Shown here: piece after piece, positions 22,101-29,063 of the stretch
How positions within the stretch are numbered: the first letter of the stretch is position 1
How the letters are laid out: each line of letters starts with the position of its first letter
Source: Piezodorus guildinii
Taxonomy: Eukaryota > Arthropoda > Insecta > Hemiptera > Pentatomidae
DNA: 64,000 bases
Direction of reading: 5' to 3'
Assembly: GCA_023052935.1 (NCBI GenBank)
Contig: CM041292.1
Location: forward strand, 171,492,900 to 171,556,899
Program-made: the position numbers and the translations under genes
The notes under the pieces: generated by a model
Database searches by the model: none
Seen by the model: only the letters and a program-made list of their open reading frames with translations
Told to the model about the DNA's origin: nothing

Positions 22101-23134
22101 GAAATGTGCATTTGCTGCAAACATATTTTTCGCTTATTAATAATATTCTCCTCTTCACTATCGCTTGCAGATTCCAATTCACTTGTAAATAACTCTTGTG
22201 ATCTACTTTCATGTTTTTTTTAATTTCAGAAAGTTCTTGCTCATCATATTCTGCAAATTCTTCTTCCATGTCCGTTATATTTCTTAGGTAATTTGTAATT
22301 TTCAAATCCTTTGACATTTTTAGGGTAAATATCTACAACACATTATTACACTAAGTAAGGAATAACAAATTTATATTCATGTTTTGATACTTTACCTTAT
22401 CTCCTTCAAATAAACAATTGTAAATAAAAAAAAAAAAATTGCATAAGAAACTCTTTAGAAGTGCACTACTTGTGACTGTAATCAATACTATTGTTATTTA
22501 CTCTTTTCAATTGAAAGTGACTCTAAGATTACTATAAAAAAAATTTCTCTGAGATAACTGTATAACATTTTTTCCCAACAGTCATATTGACCAACTGCAG
22601 TAGTTAGGCCACTCATAACAAATTTTTTGGGGGAAATAGAAAAAATAACTAAAAGTAAAGAGTGAAGAAAATATTATATGCATATTCTAAGAATTGTCAT
22701 ATATTTTGATAACGGTATTATAATGTTTAAAAATGTGTAAGTTTTACAAAAAGTTTGAAAACCGTCAATTTGACCGGTATTAGTAGGTTTAGTGTTAAAC
22801 TAATATTTTTTATCAATTCCATATCAAATTCGTCTAGGAAATCCGTCATGGTCTTTCAGTAATATTTATGATGGCTAGTTTCCTCCTCCTAAATTAAATT
22901 AAATATTAATAAATGTATAATACTACAAAGTAATGACTGTAACACTTTAATGTTGTAGGAGTTGACCGATTAGTATCCCTAATGGTTGGTGCAAAAACAA
23001 TCAGAGATGTGATTGCATTTCCTAAAACTACAGAAGGCCATGACCCTTTATCTGGAGCTCCTTCTTCTATATCAGATGAAGACTTGAATTATTATCATAT
23101 CCAAATTCAAAACCCTAAGTCACTAAAATGCTAA
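4024..23134 (+). CDS. DARS2: Mitochondrial aspartyl-tRNA synthetase (11 visible exons; first exon missing)
   Basis: Class IIb aminoacyl-tRNA synthetase of the bacterial/mitochondrial AspRS type, which charges mitochondrial tRNA-Asp in the matrix. Coding exons are 4024-4194, 10038-10136, 10466-10564, 11060-11230, 11885-12061, 14471-14641, 14719-14796, 19239-19451, 20392-20610, 21591-21773 and 22959-23134. All junctions are GT-AG and keep frame. Order: anticodon-binding OB fold ([17 protein letters not shown]), motif 1 region ([15 protein letters not shown]), QSPQ substrate loop, motif 2 ([18 protein letters not shown]), the insertion domain, the [11 protein letters not shown] segment, and motif 3 (GVDRLVSLM). 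About 585 residues are visible, against roughly 645 in human DARS2; the difference fits a missing presequence exon. One base appears to be lost in exon 10 at 21639-21642. The introns carry many transposons. Family assignment is strong; functional integrity is not settled. Confidence 0.93.
4195..7681 (+). other. DARS2 intron, first part: no gene recognised
   Basis: A very AT-rich first visible intron (4195-10037 in full). Around 5990-6431 a less AT-rich patch (AGCCGTTTTTGAGAAAAT and neighbours) ends in a run of A at about 6418-6431. It may be an old retroposed repeat, but no family was recognised. The remainder shows nothing I can support. Confidence 0.4.
7682..8054 (-). mobile_element. 3' fragment of the RTE-like LINE family seen at 47.9 kb
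   Basis: On the minus strand this matches the last 360 or so bases of the LINE at 47901-50850 very closely. It shares [22 protein letters not shown], the arginine-rich GRRPKGRPKRRW-type segment and the 3' end TTCGGGTTCGGTAA. It is a 5'-truncated copy, the usual product of incomplete reverse transcription. Over part of the C-terminal region its frame stays open where the 47.9-kb copy is broken by small deletions near 50.58 kb. Confidence 0.85.
8387..8521. mobile_element. Small CpG-rich inverted-repeat element (MITE-like)
   Basis: Two imperfect arms of about 55 bases face each other. The left arm starts GGACGCGTTTATACTACACG and runs through GGCTGAAGCGGTAAG. The right arm, read on the other strand, runs AGGCGCGTTAATAGTGCACG through GCGAAGCAGTAAG. 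TTA occurs at both outer edges and could be a 3-bp target duplication of PIF/Harbinger type. No coding content. The class is a guess; the inverted repeat itself is visible. Confidence 0.5.
8522..9532 (+). other. DARS2 intron, unassigned
   Basis: The first 120 bases stay CpG-rich (TCTTCGGCGCGTCCGCTCGATC), continuing the composition of the adjacent inverted-repeat element and perhaps belonging to it. The rest is AT-rich with no recognised feature. Confidence 0.35.
9533..9765 (+). repeat. SINE-A copy, 3'-truncated
   Basis: tRNA-like head (GGAGCGGCATTGTCTAGTG, then TGGGTTCGAATCCCGGC) followed by the family body (GAGACCCTCCTGGGACAGACC, GGGTACCC, GGTGGCCGAGTGTGA). The copy stops in the CACCTCATTGA segment and lacks the last 60 or so bases and the T tail present in the 32.8-kb copy. 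It lies in the first visible DARS2 intron, in the sense direction. Confidence 0.8.
10038..10136 (+). CDS. DARS2: DARS2 visible exon 2: OB fold
   Basis: 33 codons, phase 0, acceptor GTTTCAG and donor GTATGT. Encodes [21 protein letters not shown] and KRPESQVKK, matching the OB-fold segment of mitochondrial AspRS around the V-V-x-V-S-G strand. Confidence 0.9.
10466..10564 (+). CDS. DARS2: DARS2 visible exon 3: end of OB fold
   Basis: 33 codons, phase 0, acceptor TTTTAG. Encodes [19 protein letters not shown] and KLPFSIRN. The TGEIEV strand and the LPF motif mark the junction from OB fold to catalytic core in this family. Confidence 0.9.
10565..11059 (+). other. DARS2 intron with long T tract
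   Basis: Contains a run of about 25 T at 10731-10755 and no recognised repeat or gene. The acceptor TTTTTACAG precedes the next exon. Confidence 0.5.
11060..11230 (+). CDS. DARS2: DARS2 visible exon 4: motif 1
   Basis: 57 codons. Encodes [20 protein letters not shown] and [15 protein letters not shown]. The YRYLDLR-type segment and [11 protein letters not shown] are hallmarks of AspRS motif 1, which builds the dimer interface. The exon ends at GGT before the donor GTAAGA. The next exon supplies the second glycine of TPGGARE. Confidence 0.93.
11231..11884 (+). other. DARS2 intron, nothing recognised
   Basis: AT-rich with a T run near 11735. No repeat family or coding segment was seen. The acceptor ends in TTTAG at 11884. 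Confidence 0.5.
11885..12061 (+). CDS. DARS2: DARS2 visible exon 5: QSPQ loop and motif 2
   Basis: 59 codons. Carries [21 protein letters not shown], the QSPQ aspartate-site loop. It also carries [20 protein letters not shown], class II motif 2, whose arginine contacts ATP and the amino acid. Donor GTAAAT. These residues are intact, so the core of the active site is preserved. Confidence 0.95.
12305..12471 (-). repeat. SINE-A remnant, 3' part (split by a LINE)
   Basis: Diverged 3' half of SINE-A read on the minus strand, with a TACTGATCCAAGACTCTTC end. The 5' portion of the same copy continues at 13699-13742. The gap is filled by a LINE flanked by near-identical 12-base repeats, so this SINE was the insertion target. 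Confidence 0.65.
12484..13698 (+). mobile_element. LINE fragment with RT catalytic segment, nested in a SINE
   Basis: A 5'-truncated non-LTR retrotransposon. The frame over 12602-13021 has [14 protein letters not shown] (RT palm), a KQGDS-type segment altered to KQVDS, and [12 protein letters not shown], the RT catalytic YADD box. The frame over 13048-13395 continues with [10 protein letters not shown] and [13 protein letters not shown], typical of the LINE C-terminal region. The frame over 13468-13665 has an arginine-rich GKRPRGRPR segment. Stops and frame changes separate the three blocks, so it is dead. Flanks are GTGCCCCTACCC (12472-12483) and GTGACCCTACCC (13699-13710), a target duplication with one mismatch. 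The 3' end is a short GA-rich tail. Confidence 0.85.
13699..13742 (-). repeat. SINE-A remnant, 5' part of the split copy
   Basis: Matches the SINE-A segment just after the tRNA-like head (TTATTCTGTTATTTCAGCC on the minus strand). It pairs with 12305-12471 as the other half of the copy interrupted by the LINE. Confidence 0.6.
13743..14470 (+). other. DARS2 intron, nothing recognised
   Basis: AT-rich sequence without a recognised element. It ends in the acceptor TTAATTGTAG. Confidence 0.5.
14471..14641 (+). CDS. DARS2: DARS2 visible exon 6: after motif 2
   Basis: 57 codons, donor GTAAGT. Starts LDLEMSF, the D-x-E-M-S segment that follows motif 2 and helps bind ATP and magnesium. Continues with [15 protein letters not shown] and [19 protein letters not shown], the start of the bacterial-type insertion domain. 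Confidence 0.93.
14719..14796 (+). CDS. DARS2: DARS2 visible exon 7: insertion domain
   Basis: 26 codons ([20 protein letters not shown]...), acceptor TTTATCAG, donor GTAAGT. This is the poorly conserved insertion domain. The call rests on frame continuity and splice sites more than on motifs. The copia element follows about 100 bases downstream. Confidence 0.85.
14902..15099 (+). repeat. Copia 5' LTR
   Basis: Starts TGTTAAATATCG and ends just before the primer-binding site. Contains a TATATATAGCAGTAATAAAC segment that may hold promoter and poly(A) signals. Nearly identical to the 3' LTR. Confidence 0.9.
15208..16188 (+). pseudogene. Copia zinc knuckle, protease and integrase (first frame)
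   Basis: First reading frame of the polyprotein, taken from the ATG at 15208. It opens almost directly with a CCHC knuckle ([14 protein letters not shown]), so the bulk of Gag, which normally precedes it, is missing. Then come the aspartic protease site [10 protein letters not shown], the zinc-binding integrase N-terminus (H-x-R-LGH ... CSACIEGK) and the start of the integrase core ([14 protein letters not shown]). The frame stops shortly before the second catalytic aspartate. A G run at the end suggests a one-base loss. Gag loss alone would make the copy non-autonomous. Confidence 0.88.
16185..18449 (+). CDS. Copia integrase C-part, reverse transcriptase and RNase H (second frame)
   Basis: 754 codons open to the end. 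They hold the rest of the integrase core ([22 protein letters not shown] with the catalytic glutamate) and an acidic QS/PE-rich linker. The RT_copia domain follows ([44 protein letters not shown]). The catalytic box reads FVDDG instead of the common YVDDM. Then Ty1/copia RNase H ([36 protein letters not shown]). The RT and RNase H blocks are intact. The annotated first codon is only where this frame opens; translation would have to come from the upstream frame. Confidence 0.9.
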   Translation: MKRLRLDNGGEFTSKFFQKYCSDKGIKLEYSLPYSPQMNGKSERMNRTLLDMMRTKVSDSGIPKFLWGEAARCSAYELNRSPTSALCKGETPSLIWNGRNDLSKLRIFGCRAWPTILPKGSKLDPRSKEGVMVGYCGGGYRIWLPDEQKVIRSRDVIFEESQMPYKEVKNVPIVYRNSGGSYEEERKNGEENNTNISEQPEDTYRPQNDCNPEQSENPSRLQNEESNPEHSGGTSRPQRNRSKPHFLNDYELYNAYCMVSRSDGVPSSYEDANKKEEWQEAIIKELKAHEKMNTWSEEEAPNGSVPITTKWVFTVKEDGIKKARLVARGFEEQTQGDCVFNYSPVCRMDTVRTLLSFACQNDWSIRQVDVPTAFLNGSLDYPVFIKPPKGVSCSTKTLRLNRPLYGLKKAPKYWNERFNSFMLKLGFKRSQYDLCLYYKSRVFFVLFVDDGLITGDEKAIEELVNNLKGEFSIKEMKASQFLGMKIERQEKNIRVTQTRFIDKLLEDYNMLECRKVSTPMEVGFKLNADSPPLDENIPYRSLVCGLMYLSTTTRPDLSFPISYLSRCLDKATLQSWKAAKRILRYLKETRDMGLTFKPSENLGLIGYSDADWAGDIETRKSVSGFAAFCGSNPIAWHSRKQACVALSTMEAEYIAAGMASQEIVSLSGIISEFSGETVSGKLLVDNTSAIAFIKNCENSKRAKHIDIKFHFVKDLISKEIISVEHINSDRNVADLFTKPLAFDKFQMFRKALIN
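18682..18879 (+). repeat. Copia 3' LTR
   Basis: Second LTR copy, starting TGTTAAATATCG after the GAGGGGGTG purine tract and followed by the ATAAC duplication at 18880-18884. The left boundary may be off by one base. Confidence 0.9.
18885..19238 (+). other. DARS2 intron remainder after copia
   Basis: No recognised element. The acceptor GGCTTTAG leads into the next exon. Confidence 0.5.
19239..19451 (+). CDS. DARS2: DARS2 visible exon 8: insertion domain
   Basis: 71 codons, phase 0, donor GTAAGT. Lysine-rich insertion-domain sequence ([49 protein letters not shown]). It corresponds to the region preceding LGKLR in vertebrate DARS2. Conservation is low, as usual here, but frame and splice sites are clean. 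Confidence 0.88.
19716..19950. mobile_element. Hairpin element with hammerhead-like core in both arms
   Basis: A long imperfect inverted repeat. The left arm is 19716-19823, the right arm 19842-19950, about 90 percent alike, with a loop of about 18 bases. The right arm contains CTGATGA, then a 6-bp stem (GGCTCA/TGAGCC), then GAAAC and GTC. That order resembles the hammerhead ribozyme core reported in Penelope-like elements, with one extra T after CTGATGA. The left arm carries the same core on the minus strand. Flanking sequence (TATTGAGGATGTATAG, 19680-19695) recurs at 24632-24700, so this is a dispersed repeat. No reverse transcriptase is present. Confidence 0.6.
19951..20391 (+). other. DARS2 intron, nothing further recognised
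   Basis: AT-rich. The acceptor TTTTTTGTAG precedes the next exon. Confidence 0.5.
20392..20610 (+). CDS. DARS2: DARS2 visible exon 9: return to catalytic core
   Basis: 73 codons. Encodes [15 protein letters not shown], then [11 protein letters not shown] and [17 protein letters not shown]. The W-x-x-DFPLF and [11 protein letters not shown] blocks are strongly conserved in AspRS and line the amino acid pocket. The donor after AAG is GTAGTA, a weaker match than the others. Confidence 0.94.
20611..21590 (+). other. DARS2 intron, nothing recognised
   Basis: AT-rich intron with no recognised repeat. The acceptor TTTCTTAG precedes the next exon. Confidence 0.5.
21591..21773 (+). CDS. DARS2: DARS2 visible exon 10, with apparent one-base loss
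   Basis: Starts [17 protein letters not shown], which matches the HYDLVLNGNEIGGGS block of AspRS. After GGG at about 21637-21642 the frame runs into a stop within 20 codons. One frame over, the expected family sequence continues ([25 protein letters not shown]). Protein similarity therefore changes frame at a GGGG run, as if one G were lost. The remaining splice phase (ends in G, completed by GA of the next exon) only works if that base is counted. Either a consensus error or a true disabling lesion. Confidence 0.9.
21824..22794 (-). mobile_element. piggyBac-like element with TTAA ends, coding remnant
   Basis: Both ends have the same inverted terminal sequence, CACTAAACCTAC (left, 21824 on) and GTAGGTTTAGTG (right, to 22794). 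Each is bordered by TTAA (21820-21823 and 22795-22798), the target piggyBac elements use. Inside, the minus strand at 22084-22317 opens a 77-codon acidic frame starting [13 protein letters not shown], which resembles a transposase N-terminus but is too short to encode one. At 971 bp it is non-autonomous. It lies in the last DARS2 intron. Confidence 0.7.
22959..23134 (+). CDS. DARS2: DARS2 visible exon 11: motif 3 and C-terminus
   Basis: Completes a split glycine codon and encodes [20 protein letters not shown] with class II motif 3 (G-V-D-R, the arginine that binds ATP). Then come [17 protein letters not shown] and the C-terminal [12 protein letters not shown], with TAA at 23132-23134. Matches the GLDRLICLVTG and AFPKS segments of the family. 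Confidence 0.95.
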
Positions 23135-24121
23135 TACTAACTATATAGTTACGAGATAAGTTGTTATTATTAAACATAAAATGTTTGTTATAATTAAAAA
23201 TCAAATCAAAATCCAGAATGAAAAGGAAAAACCTCAAAACATCTGTCAGCAATTTTAATAGTTGGACTCAAAGATCAGCGAGCTCGCAAGTAACTGATCA
23301 GGCAGAGGGTGTTTCTTGTTTGAGCTTCTTTATTAAGCAAAAACTAAAAAATGTTTTTGTTGGAAGCATTAAGTGCAGGTTGTTCAACATAGAACCTCAT
23401 ATAGGCTCAGGTATTTCCTAAAAATACCTATTTTTTGAGTTTTTTTTGCTCCTTTCATTTTGGATGGTTGATATGTATTGGTTATAAAATTGAAAAATTT
23501 ATATTTAAAAGTACTTATTTAGTATTCCAACATAGTGTCCTCTTTGAACTTTTGTAAATATATTTGTTTTTAGTTCTTTTCACAATATTTTTTACAACTA
23601 TGCATGAATGTATATAAATCTAATGTATATAAGTATGTTGTGGAATAAATTAGTGTTCATCCTACACACACCTAAATTTATTTTTATTTTAAGAAATATC
23701 TTTATCCAATCTATAATTGATACGAAATACTTACCCATAACATTTTTTTTTTTTTATAATGTTAAAACAAATGTTAAAAAAAAAAAAAAATTTGGTGTGC
23801 TTAACACACGACTTTCACTTACCTACGTTGATAAAATAAATTTAAGAATTCTCAAATACATTTCGAAATGAAAATAAATTAAATAAATTGTTAAAAAATA
23901 GTTACACTGAGTTTCAACAGAAGCATATGTTTTATTAAATAATTTATTATATTATTATCTACAACAGTCAGTTTTATTGGCTTTACATCACTCTCCATTA
24001 ACTTTTAAAATTTTGTGAAGATAATATTTTTTCTAAAATCTTTAGCCTCCCAACAGTTTATTATTTATATATTTATCCGTTTTTTTTTTTTTTTTTTGTT
24101 TTTTTATCAAAAGTTGATGTG
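23135..24121. other. Intergenic, 3' of DARS2
   Basis: Probable 3' UTR then AT-rich spacer with A and T runs (near 23748 and 23779). No clear poly(A) site could be chosen. No second gene recognised. Confidence 0.45.
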
Positions 24122-24405
24122 GTCATTTTTATAGAATTTACTCAGGTTCAAACCCGTCATTTTTATGGAATTTACCTGGGTTCAAACCCGCAGGTAGTTC
24201 TAGGATTTTTTAATGGGAGTGAAAAATCCTTAGTTATGCGCTCCTTCGGAAGGGACGTTAAAAGGCGGTAAGTGCAATGTCAGTTACTCGTTGAAGATCC
24301 CTATCCTAATAAAACCTGGATAGGCAAAATTTAGGACTCCCACTGTGGCATCATCGGATTAGCCATGGCAGCATAAAGCGACATTAAATAAATAAACAAA
24401 CAAAT
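24122..24405 (+). repeat. SINE-B copy with duplicated 35-bp segment at its 5' side
   Basis: A family body from the B-box (GGGTTCAAACCCGCAGG) through GATCCCTATCCTAATAAAACC to the TTAAATAAATAAAC tail. The tRNA-like 5' half is missing. In its place a segment of about 35 bases (GTCATTTTTATGGAATTTAC plus GGTTCAAACCC) occurs twice in tandem at 24122-24190 with few differences. The element is 5'-truncated and the duplication spans the break. Confidence 0.75.
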
Positions 24406-24631
24406 CAAGCATTGCCTTGAAAGGGTTAGTGATCAGATTATAAAAAAAAAAAAAAAAAAATCAGTTAAATCTGCTTGCAATATATAACTGAATGAAACTT
24501 TATAGAAAAAAACAAATAAATAAAATGAAATATCTGGTCTTTTTTTTTTTTTTTTTTTTTATACCTTTGAAGGTACTTAGAGCAACAAAATAAAATGATA
24601 AATCGAATTTAAGTGAGGTTTATTTTGAACT

Positions 24632-24700
24632 ATATTGAGGGTGTATGGTCGACTGTTGAAATTATCATATGTGAAAACAATCAGGAGTCAGTTGTGTGAA
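24632..24700 (+). repeat. Partial copy of the 19.7-kb hairpin-element flank
   Basis: GAACTATATTGAGGGTGTATGG and the following 45 bases match 19676-19740 (TATATTGAGGATGTATAG ... GAGTCAGT) with several differences. The hairpin arms and hammerhead-like core are absent, so only one terminus of the family is present. Confidence 0.55.
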
Positions 24701-24951
24701 AAATGTAAAAAATTATAATAATAATCTAGGTATTTTTTACAGAAAAGAAAAACATAATATTGGAATTATTAGTACTGTCAGAAATAGTAAATATTTAAGA
24801 CCTGGTACTTTTACAGTTTCAAACATTAAAAAAAAAATGAATGCATAGTTAAAATTAACAATAAATGATATTTGTAGGCATAAGTTCTCAACTGTTATTT
24901 ATAGGTTTGAAAAAATTAACTTAAAATATTTCTATTAAATAAATAAACTTC

Positions 24952-25240
24952 TTTATTCTTTATTTATTTAACGTCACTTTTTTGCTACTATGGCTAATCG
25001 GACGATGCTACGGTGGAAGTCCTAAATTTTGCCTATCCAGGTTTTATTAGGATAGGGATCTTTAATGATTACCTGACATCGCACAGGCTCGGGACCACCT
25101 TTTAACGTCCCCTCCGAATGACAGCATAACTAAGGATTTTTTACTCCCATTAAAAAATCCTAGGACCACCTGCGGGTATGAACCCGTGACCTTTGGCATA
25201 GGTGGCTGTTATGCTAGCCACCCAGTTACAAGTGATCCCT
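24952..25240 (-). repeat. SINE-B copy with 11-bp target duplication
   Basis: Full-length minus-strand copy. On the minus strand the head reads GGGTGGCTAGCATAACAGCC, the body holds GATCCCTATCCTAATAAAACC, and the tail reads CGTTAAATAAATAAAG. Flanked by AAATAAACTTC at 24941-24951 and 25241-25251. Together with the 2016-2300 copy it fixes both ends of the family. Confidence 0.88.
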
Positions 25241-25251
25241 AAATAAACTTC

Positions 25252-26630
25252 AATTATATGAATAAAAAACAATAAAAAAAAAAAAATCTAATGTATAAAC
25301 AAGGGTACTGAATCAAAACAAAGAAAATGCTTAAAAACATTTAGTTTATTAGACAAAGGAAAATACAGGAATTGGACAGATAGTATGTAAATGGTTTGTT
25401 GTTTAATCTAGAACATGACATATCTATGTAATACCAATATAACTATTTTTTTATTTTATTGTATACCATTTAATATAAATAGAATACATAAAAAAAGAAA
25501 GAAATACACAGTATAACTCAAGAGTATCACAAGTATTGTTATCACAATCAAATACTGAAATAAACTCAAAACACAAGAAAATTAAAAATTTATAATTTAC
25601 AAAAGGTTTGTTCTTATTATACATGCATGCAAAAATATTTACAAGTCCATTTAGACAGGTAATTTCCTTTCAAATAAAAAATAGAGGAACATTTTTTTTT
25701 TCTTCAAAAGATAAATAAATAATTTAATCACATAACATAATGACTATAAGAACTGATGGGGAAGTAAATAGCACAACATACATTCACTAAATAATTCCTC
25801 CAGAATGAAGTCATTCTCCATATCCAATTTTTTTTTTTTTTTTTTTTAGTTTATAACAGCTTCTTAAAAACCCTTACAATAACATTTAAAAATCTGTAAG
25901 ATATTTAAATTGAAGAAAGAAATAACCATTCCCTAAAAGAAAATGTTTCAATTCAATGAAGAAAATTTTAACATGTGCAAGGAAGATATTATTTTTCTCA
26001 CTTTACAACCCCTTAACAATGAAAACACATCTCAGACTGTTCTTATCTCATATTACTTTTACTAAAACTGAAAAGTCTAAATATATCATTTTACAACATA
26101 CTAACTACTAAAATTTAATTGATGAAAATGACCACTGTAGTAAATGAAAGATGTATTAGATCTACATCACTCAAGTTCAACAGTGCATCACGCCTAGCCT
26201 TAATATAGAGGACTAATATGGGTGGGTTTATCAATCTAAATTTAATAAATAACTCATCATAAAACACAAGTAAATACTACAGTGGACATTTCAGAGTAAA
26301 AAAAAAAAAAAAAAAGTATTTACAAATCTAAACTTAACAGGTACAATCAACATCCAACTTACAATTATTTATATATACATGTAATCTTGTAAGGAAGAAA
26401 ATTTTAATTAAATACAGAGGGAAGGTTGTGGTAAAATTGGATATTACTAAAATGTACTCTAATCTATGCTTAAAATTAAATACTTCTCATCGAATGTCTT
26501 TAAAAAAATTTAAATGGAATCAACTATTTATAATCTTGTAAACATGTCTTACCCAAATGATAGGGTAATATCACATTATAAAACTTATAGGTTAAAGTAT
26601 AGAAATAAGGGAATGATAGTATAAAAATAA
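25252..26630 (-). other. Probable WDR82 3' UTR and spacer
   Basis: AT-rich with a 20-base T run at about 25829-25848 (poly-A on the WDR82 strand) and an A run near 26296. If WDR82 is a processed copy, the T run is the best candidate for its tail, but no poly(A) signal sits clearly next to it. Confidence 0.4.
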
Positions 26631-27576
26631 CTAAGCAGTCTCATCAACAGTCGGCAACCAAAATGCCATATTAGTACAAGCTGAAGCTAACATCATAAAT
26701 TTGGGATTGAACTGAACACACTGTACAGGACCAGTATGATCTGCATTCAAAACACAAACCTTAAAACCTGTGTCAGCATTCCAAACATGTACTCTTCCAT
26801 CAGTGGAACCACTAAATATGAACTGAGAATCTGGACTAAACGATGACTCGATAGGTATGCCTTGTTGTTCATATGTCCAGTAAATGTCTGAAGAGGAGTA
26901 CCATTAAAAGAATCGATGAGTCGTATGATAGATCTGTTTGTAGAAATAAGAATTGTTTTCCCATCTCTGCTAAATTTAAGTCCAGTCCAATCACATTCTT
27001 TTTCTTGGGCTAAATCAAACTCAGCAAACGGGCCTTTATCAAATGACCTAAGATCATAAAGCTTAATACTCTCCGAATTGATTCCTACAGCGAATATTAA
27101 TCCTTCAGGATCATAAGCAGTAACCGGTCGACCCGTAAGTTGCATCATTCCCTGACAATTTGGAGATCTCAAGTCCCATAACCTCAGTGTTTTGTCCATG
27201 GAACCAGAAATGAAAGAATCTTCAATTGGTGAAATACAAAGGGAAACAACTTTTTTGGTATGACCAGGAAAATATCTAATATATTTGTTATCATGTAGAG
27301 AAAGGTACCTGATAGTGTCATCTACTTTGGTAGAACTATGTATGGCAGTGTTCTTGGCATGAGTAAAATGAATCAAATCTACACCATACTTCTTGCTGTT
27401 GACAGTTTTTGTTAAGGATCCTCTTTCACAGTCATAAATGACGATTTGATCATCGTCACTGCAAGAAATTAAGCATCTCCATTAGGTGAAAAATCTATAC
27501 TTTTAATTTTATCGGTGTTTTCCCGAAACACTTTAGCTACTTTGAAGCTCCGAACCACATGATCAACTAACTTCAT
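26631..27576 (-). CDS. Wdr82: WDR82-like WD40 protein, single exon, two apparent frame breaks
   Basis: WDR82 (yeast Swd2) is a WD40 propeller protein of the nuclear SET1/COMPASS histone H3K4 methyltransferase and of the PNUTS-PP1 complex. Minus-strand start at 27576 ([20 protein letters not shown]). It continues through [77 protein letters not shown] and [19 protein letters not shown] to [18 protein letters not shown], stop at 26631. Resemblance covers the whole protein, about 315 residues against 313 in human. Similarity changes frame near 27471 and near 26860, each as if one base were missing from a short run. No intron interrupts it. It could be a real intronless gene with sequence errors or a processed copy decaying. 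Confidence 0.85.
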
Positions 27577-28283
27577 GGTGAATAAGAACCAATACTAATT
27601 AAATCGTTAGACTGTAAAGTTGGTCCAATTATGTAAAAATTGTCAGGCCTTTAGCTTAAAAAACACAAAACTGATAAAGTACGCTTTGCATTTTCCACAA
27701 ATTAGACATAATGGTGGATCTTGCGCAGGCTGAACAATGCCAATGGAGTAGTATCATAAAAGGCACTGGAACAATTTTTAAAAATTAATCTGATGCGACC
27801 TAATACTTAATTCAAACTAATAAGCAAAATCATAAATAATTTCGAAAATATGAAAAATAAGAAATTCACAAATTGGCAATATCCGATGTTATTATTATAG
27901 CTAAGTTAATCTATTTACCACGACCATATGAATATGTGTGTTACTAAAAAAAGTTACAAAGAGATAATGTCTAAATAAATTTCATTAGAAATTTAGTGAC
28001 ATTTTAAAAAATATGAATTCATTGTTTAATCTCTTCAAAGAAAGTTCGGTACCAAACTCTCTTTAATTTCAGAACGTGTCAAATAAAATTGATTGAATTA
28101 AGTAAAATATGCAATGAAATAAATCCAAAAAGACTTGAAAAACTTTAAAAATAAACTATCCTGAAATGATAAACTTTTAATTTAAAAAAAAAAAATCAGA
28201 TTCATAAAAGTTTTTGCTTCAAATAAAAACTAAATAATTTTATCACAATTATATATCTATCTGACATATAAATTATATGATAA
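27577..28283. other. Upstream of WDR82, nothing recognised
   Basis: AT-rich spacer that should hold the WDR82 promoter. No TATA box or initiator could be assigned with confidence. Confidence 0.4.
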
Positions 28284-29000
28284 ATACAGTGAGAGTCAAA
28301 AGTATTCAGAATTACACTACCGTTCCGTAATTGACTTGCTTTTAACTTATTTTTTATGTTTTTAAGGAGTTGTTAACTACTTTATAATGTTATAAGGAAA
28401 GTATACAATAGCTAAAACCACAAATTACGACATCAATCATTTTATTTTTAACATTTTGACCGTTCATTTACGAAAAAATTAAAATAGTGTATGTTAATGG
28501 TGTCAAAAGTATTCGTGGTTTCCTAGTTATATATGTACAGTGATCATAAATAAACAACCAGTTGGTAAAAAAATTATATAATTATACATTTTAGCCTGCT
28601 GGGAATTGATCTTACTAATTAATTGATGGTTTAGTGTGAAATATTATCCTACTCAAGCGCTTATTGTTTCTTGAGGCCATTTTCATTTTGAATTTAGTAT
28701 TCCTTGTTTTCCTTTTTAGTAGGACTCACAATGTAATTTATTCGTCATTTTTCTTCTCCTTTTAATTCTGGCTTTAACATTTTAATTCATTCTCTTTAAA
28801 AATTGTTTAAACAATTCAGTCTATTCTCTTATTGCCTTGCCTGCTGAAAGACGTTTTCAATAGTTCTTTTCTTCATATTTTTTTAGAATGCGACGAATAG
28901 TTGAAACACTCATTGTGTATCAAGAAGTTCTGAAAAATTCAGAAACAAGCTAAGATTTACTCATTTGAGGATTTGTTTTCTCATTTGATGAATAATCATT
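28284..29000. mobile_element. Possible Tc1/mariner-like remnant
   Basis: CAGTGAGAGTCAAAAGTATTC at 28289 and GTGTCAAAAGTATTCG near 28499 resemble Tc1-type terminal repeats (a CAGTG start, CAAAAGTATTC inside). Both are in the same orientation. Further right the minus strand reads a short STIRRILKKYEE-like segment, compatible with a transposase helix-turn-helix. Everything is fragmentary. It may be two partial elements. Confidence 0.3.
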
Positions 29001-29063
29001 CTTTCAGTTTTAAAGTATAAAATTTTTTTGACGCTCACTTTTTTGTTTTTATATTTTATTATT

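Noticed and set aside
23608..23871. 87-codon frame downstream of DARS2
   Set aside because: Low-complexity I/F/K/N composition from AT-rich sequence, no family resemblance.
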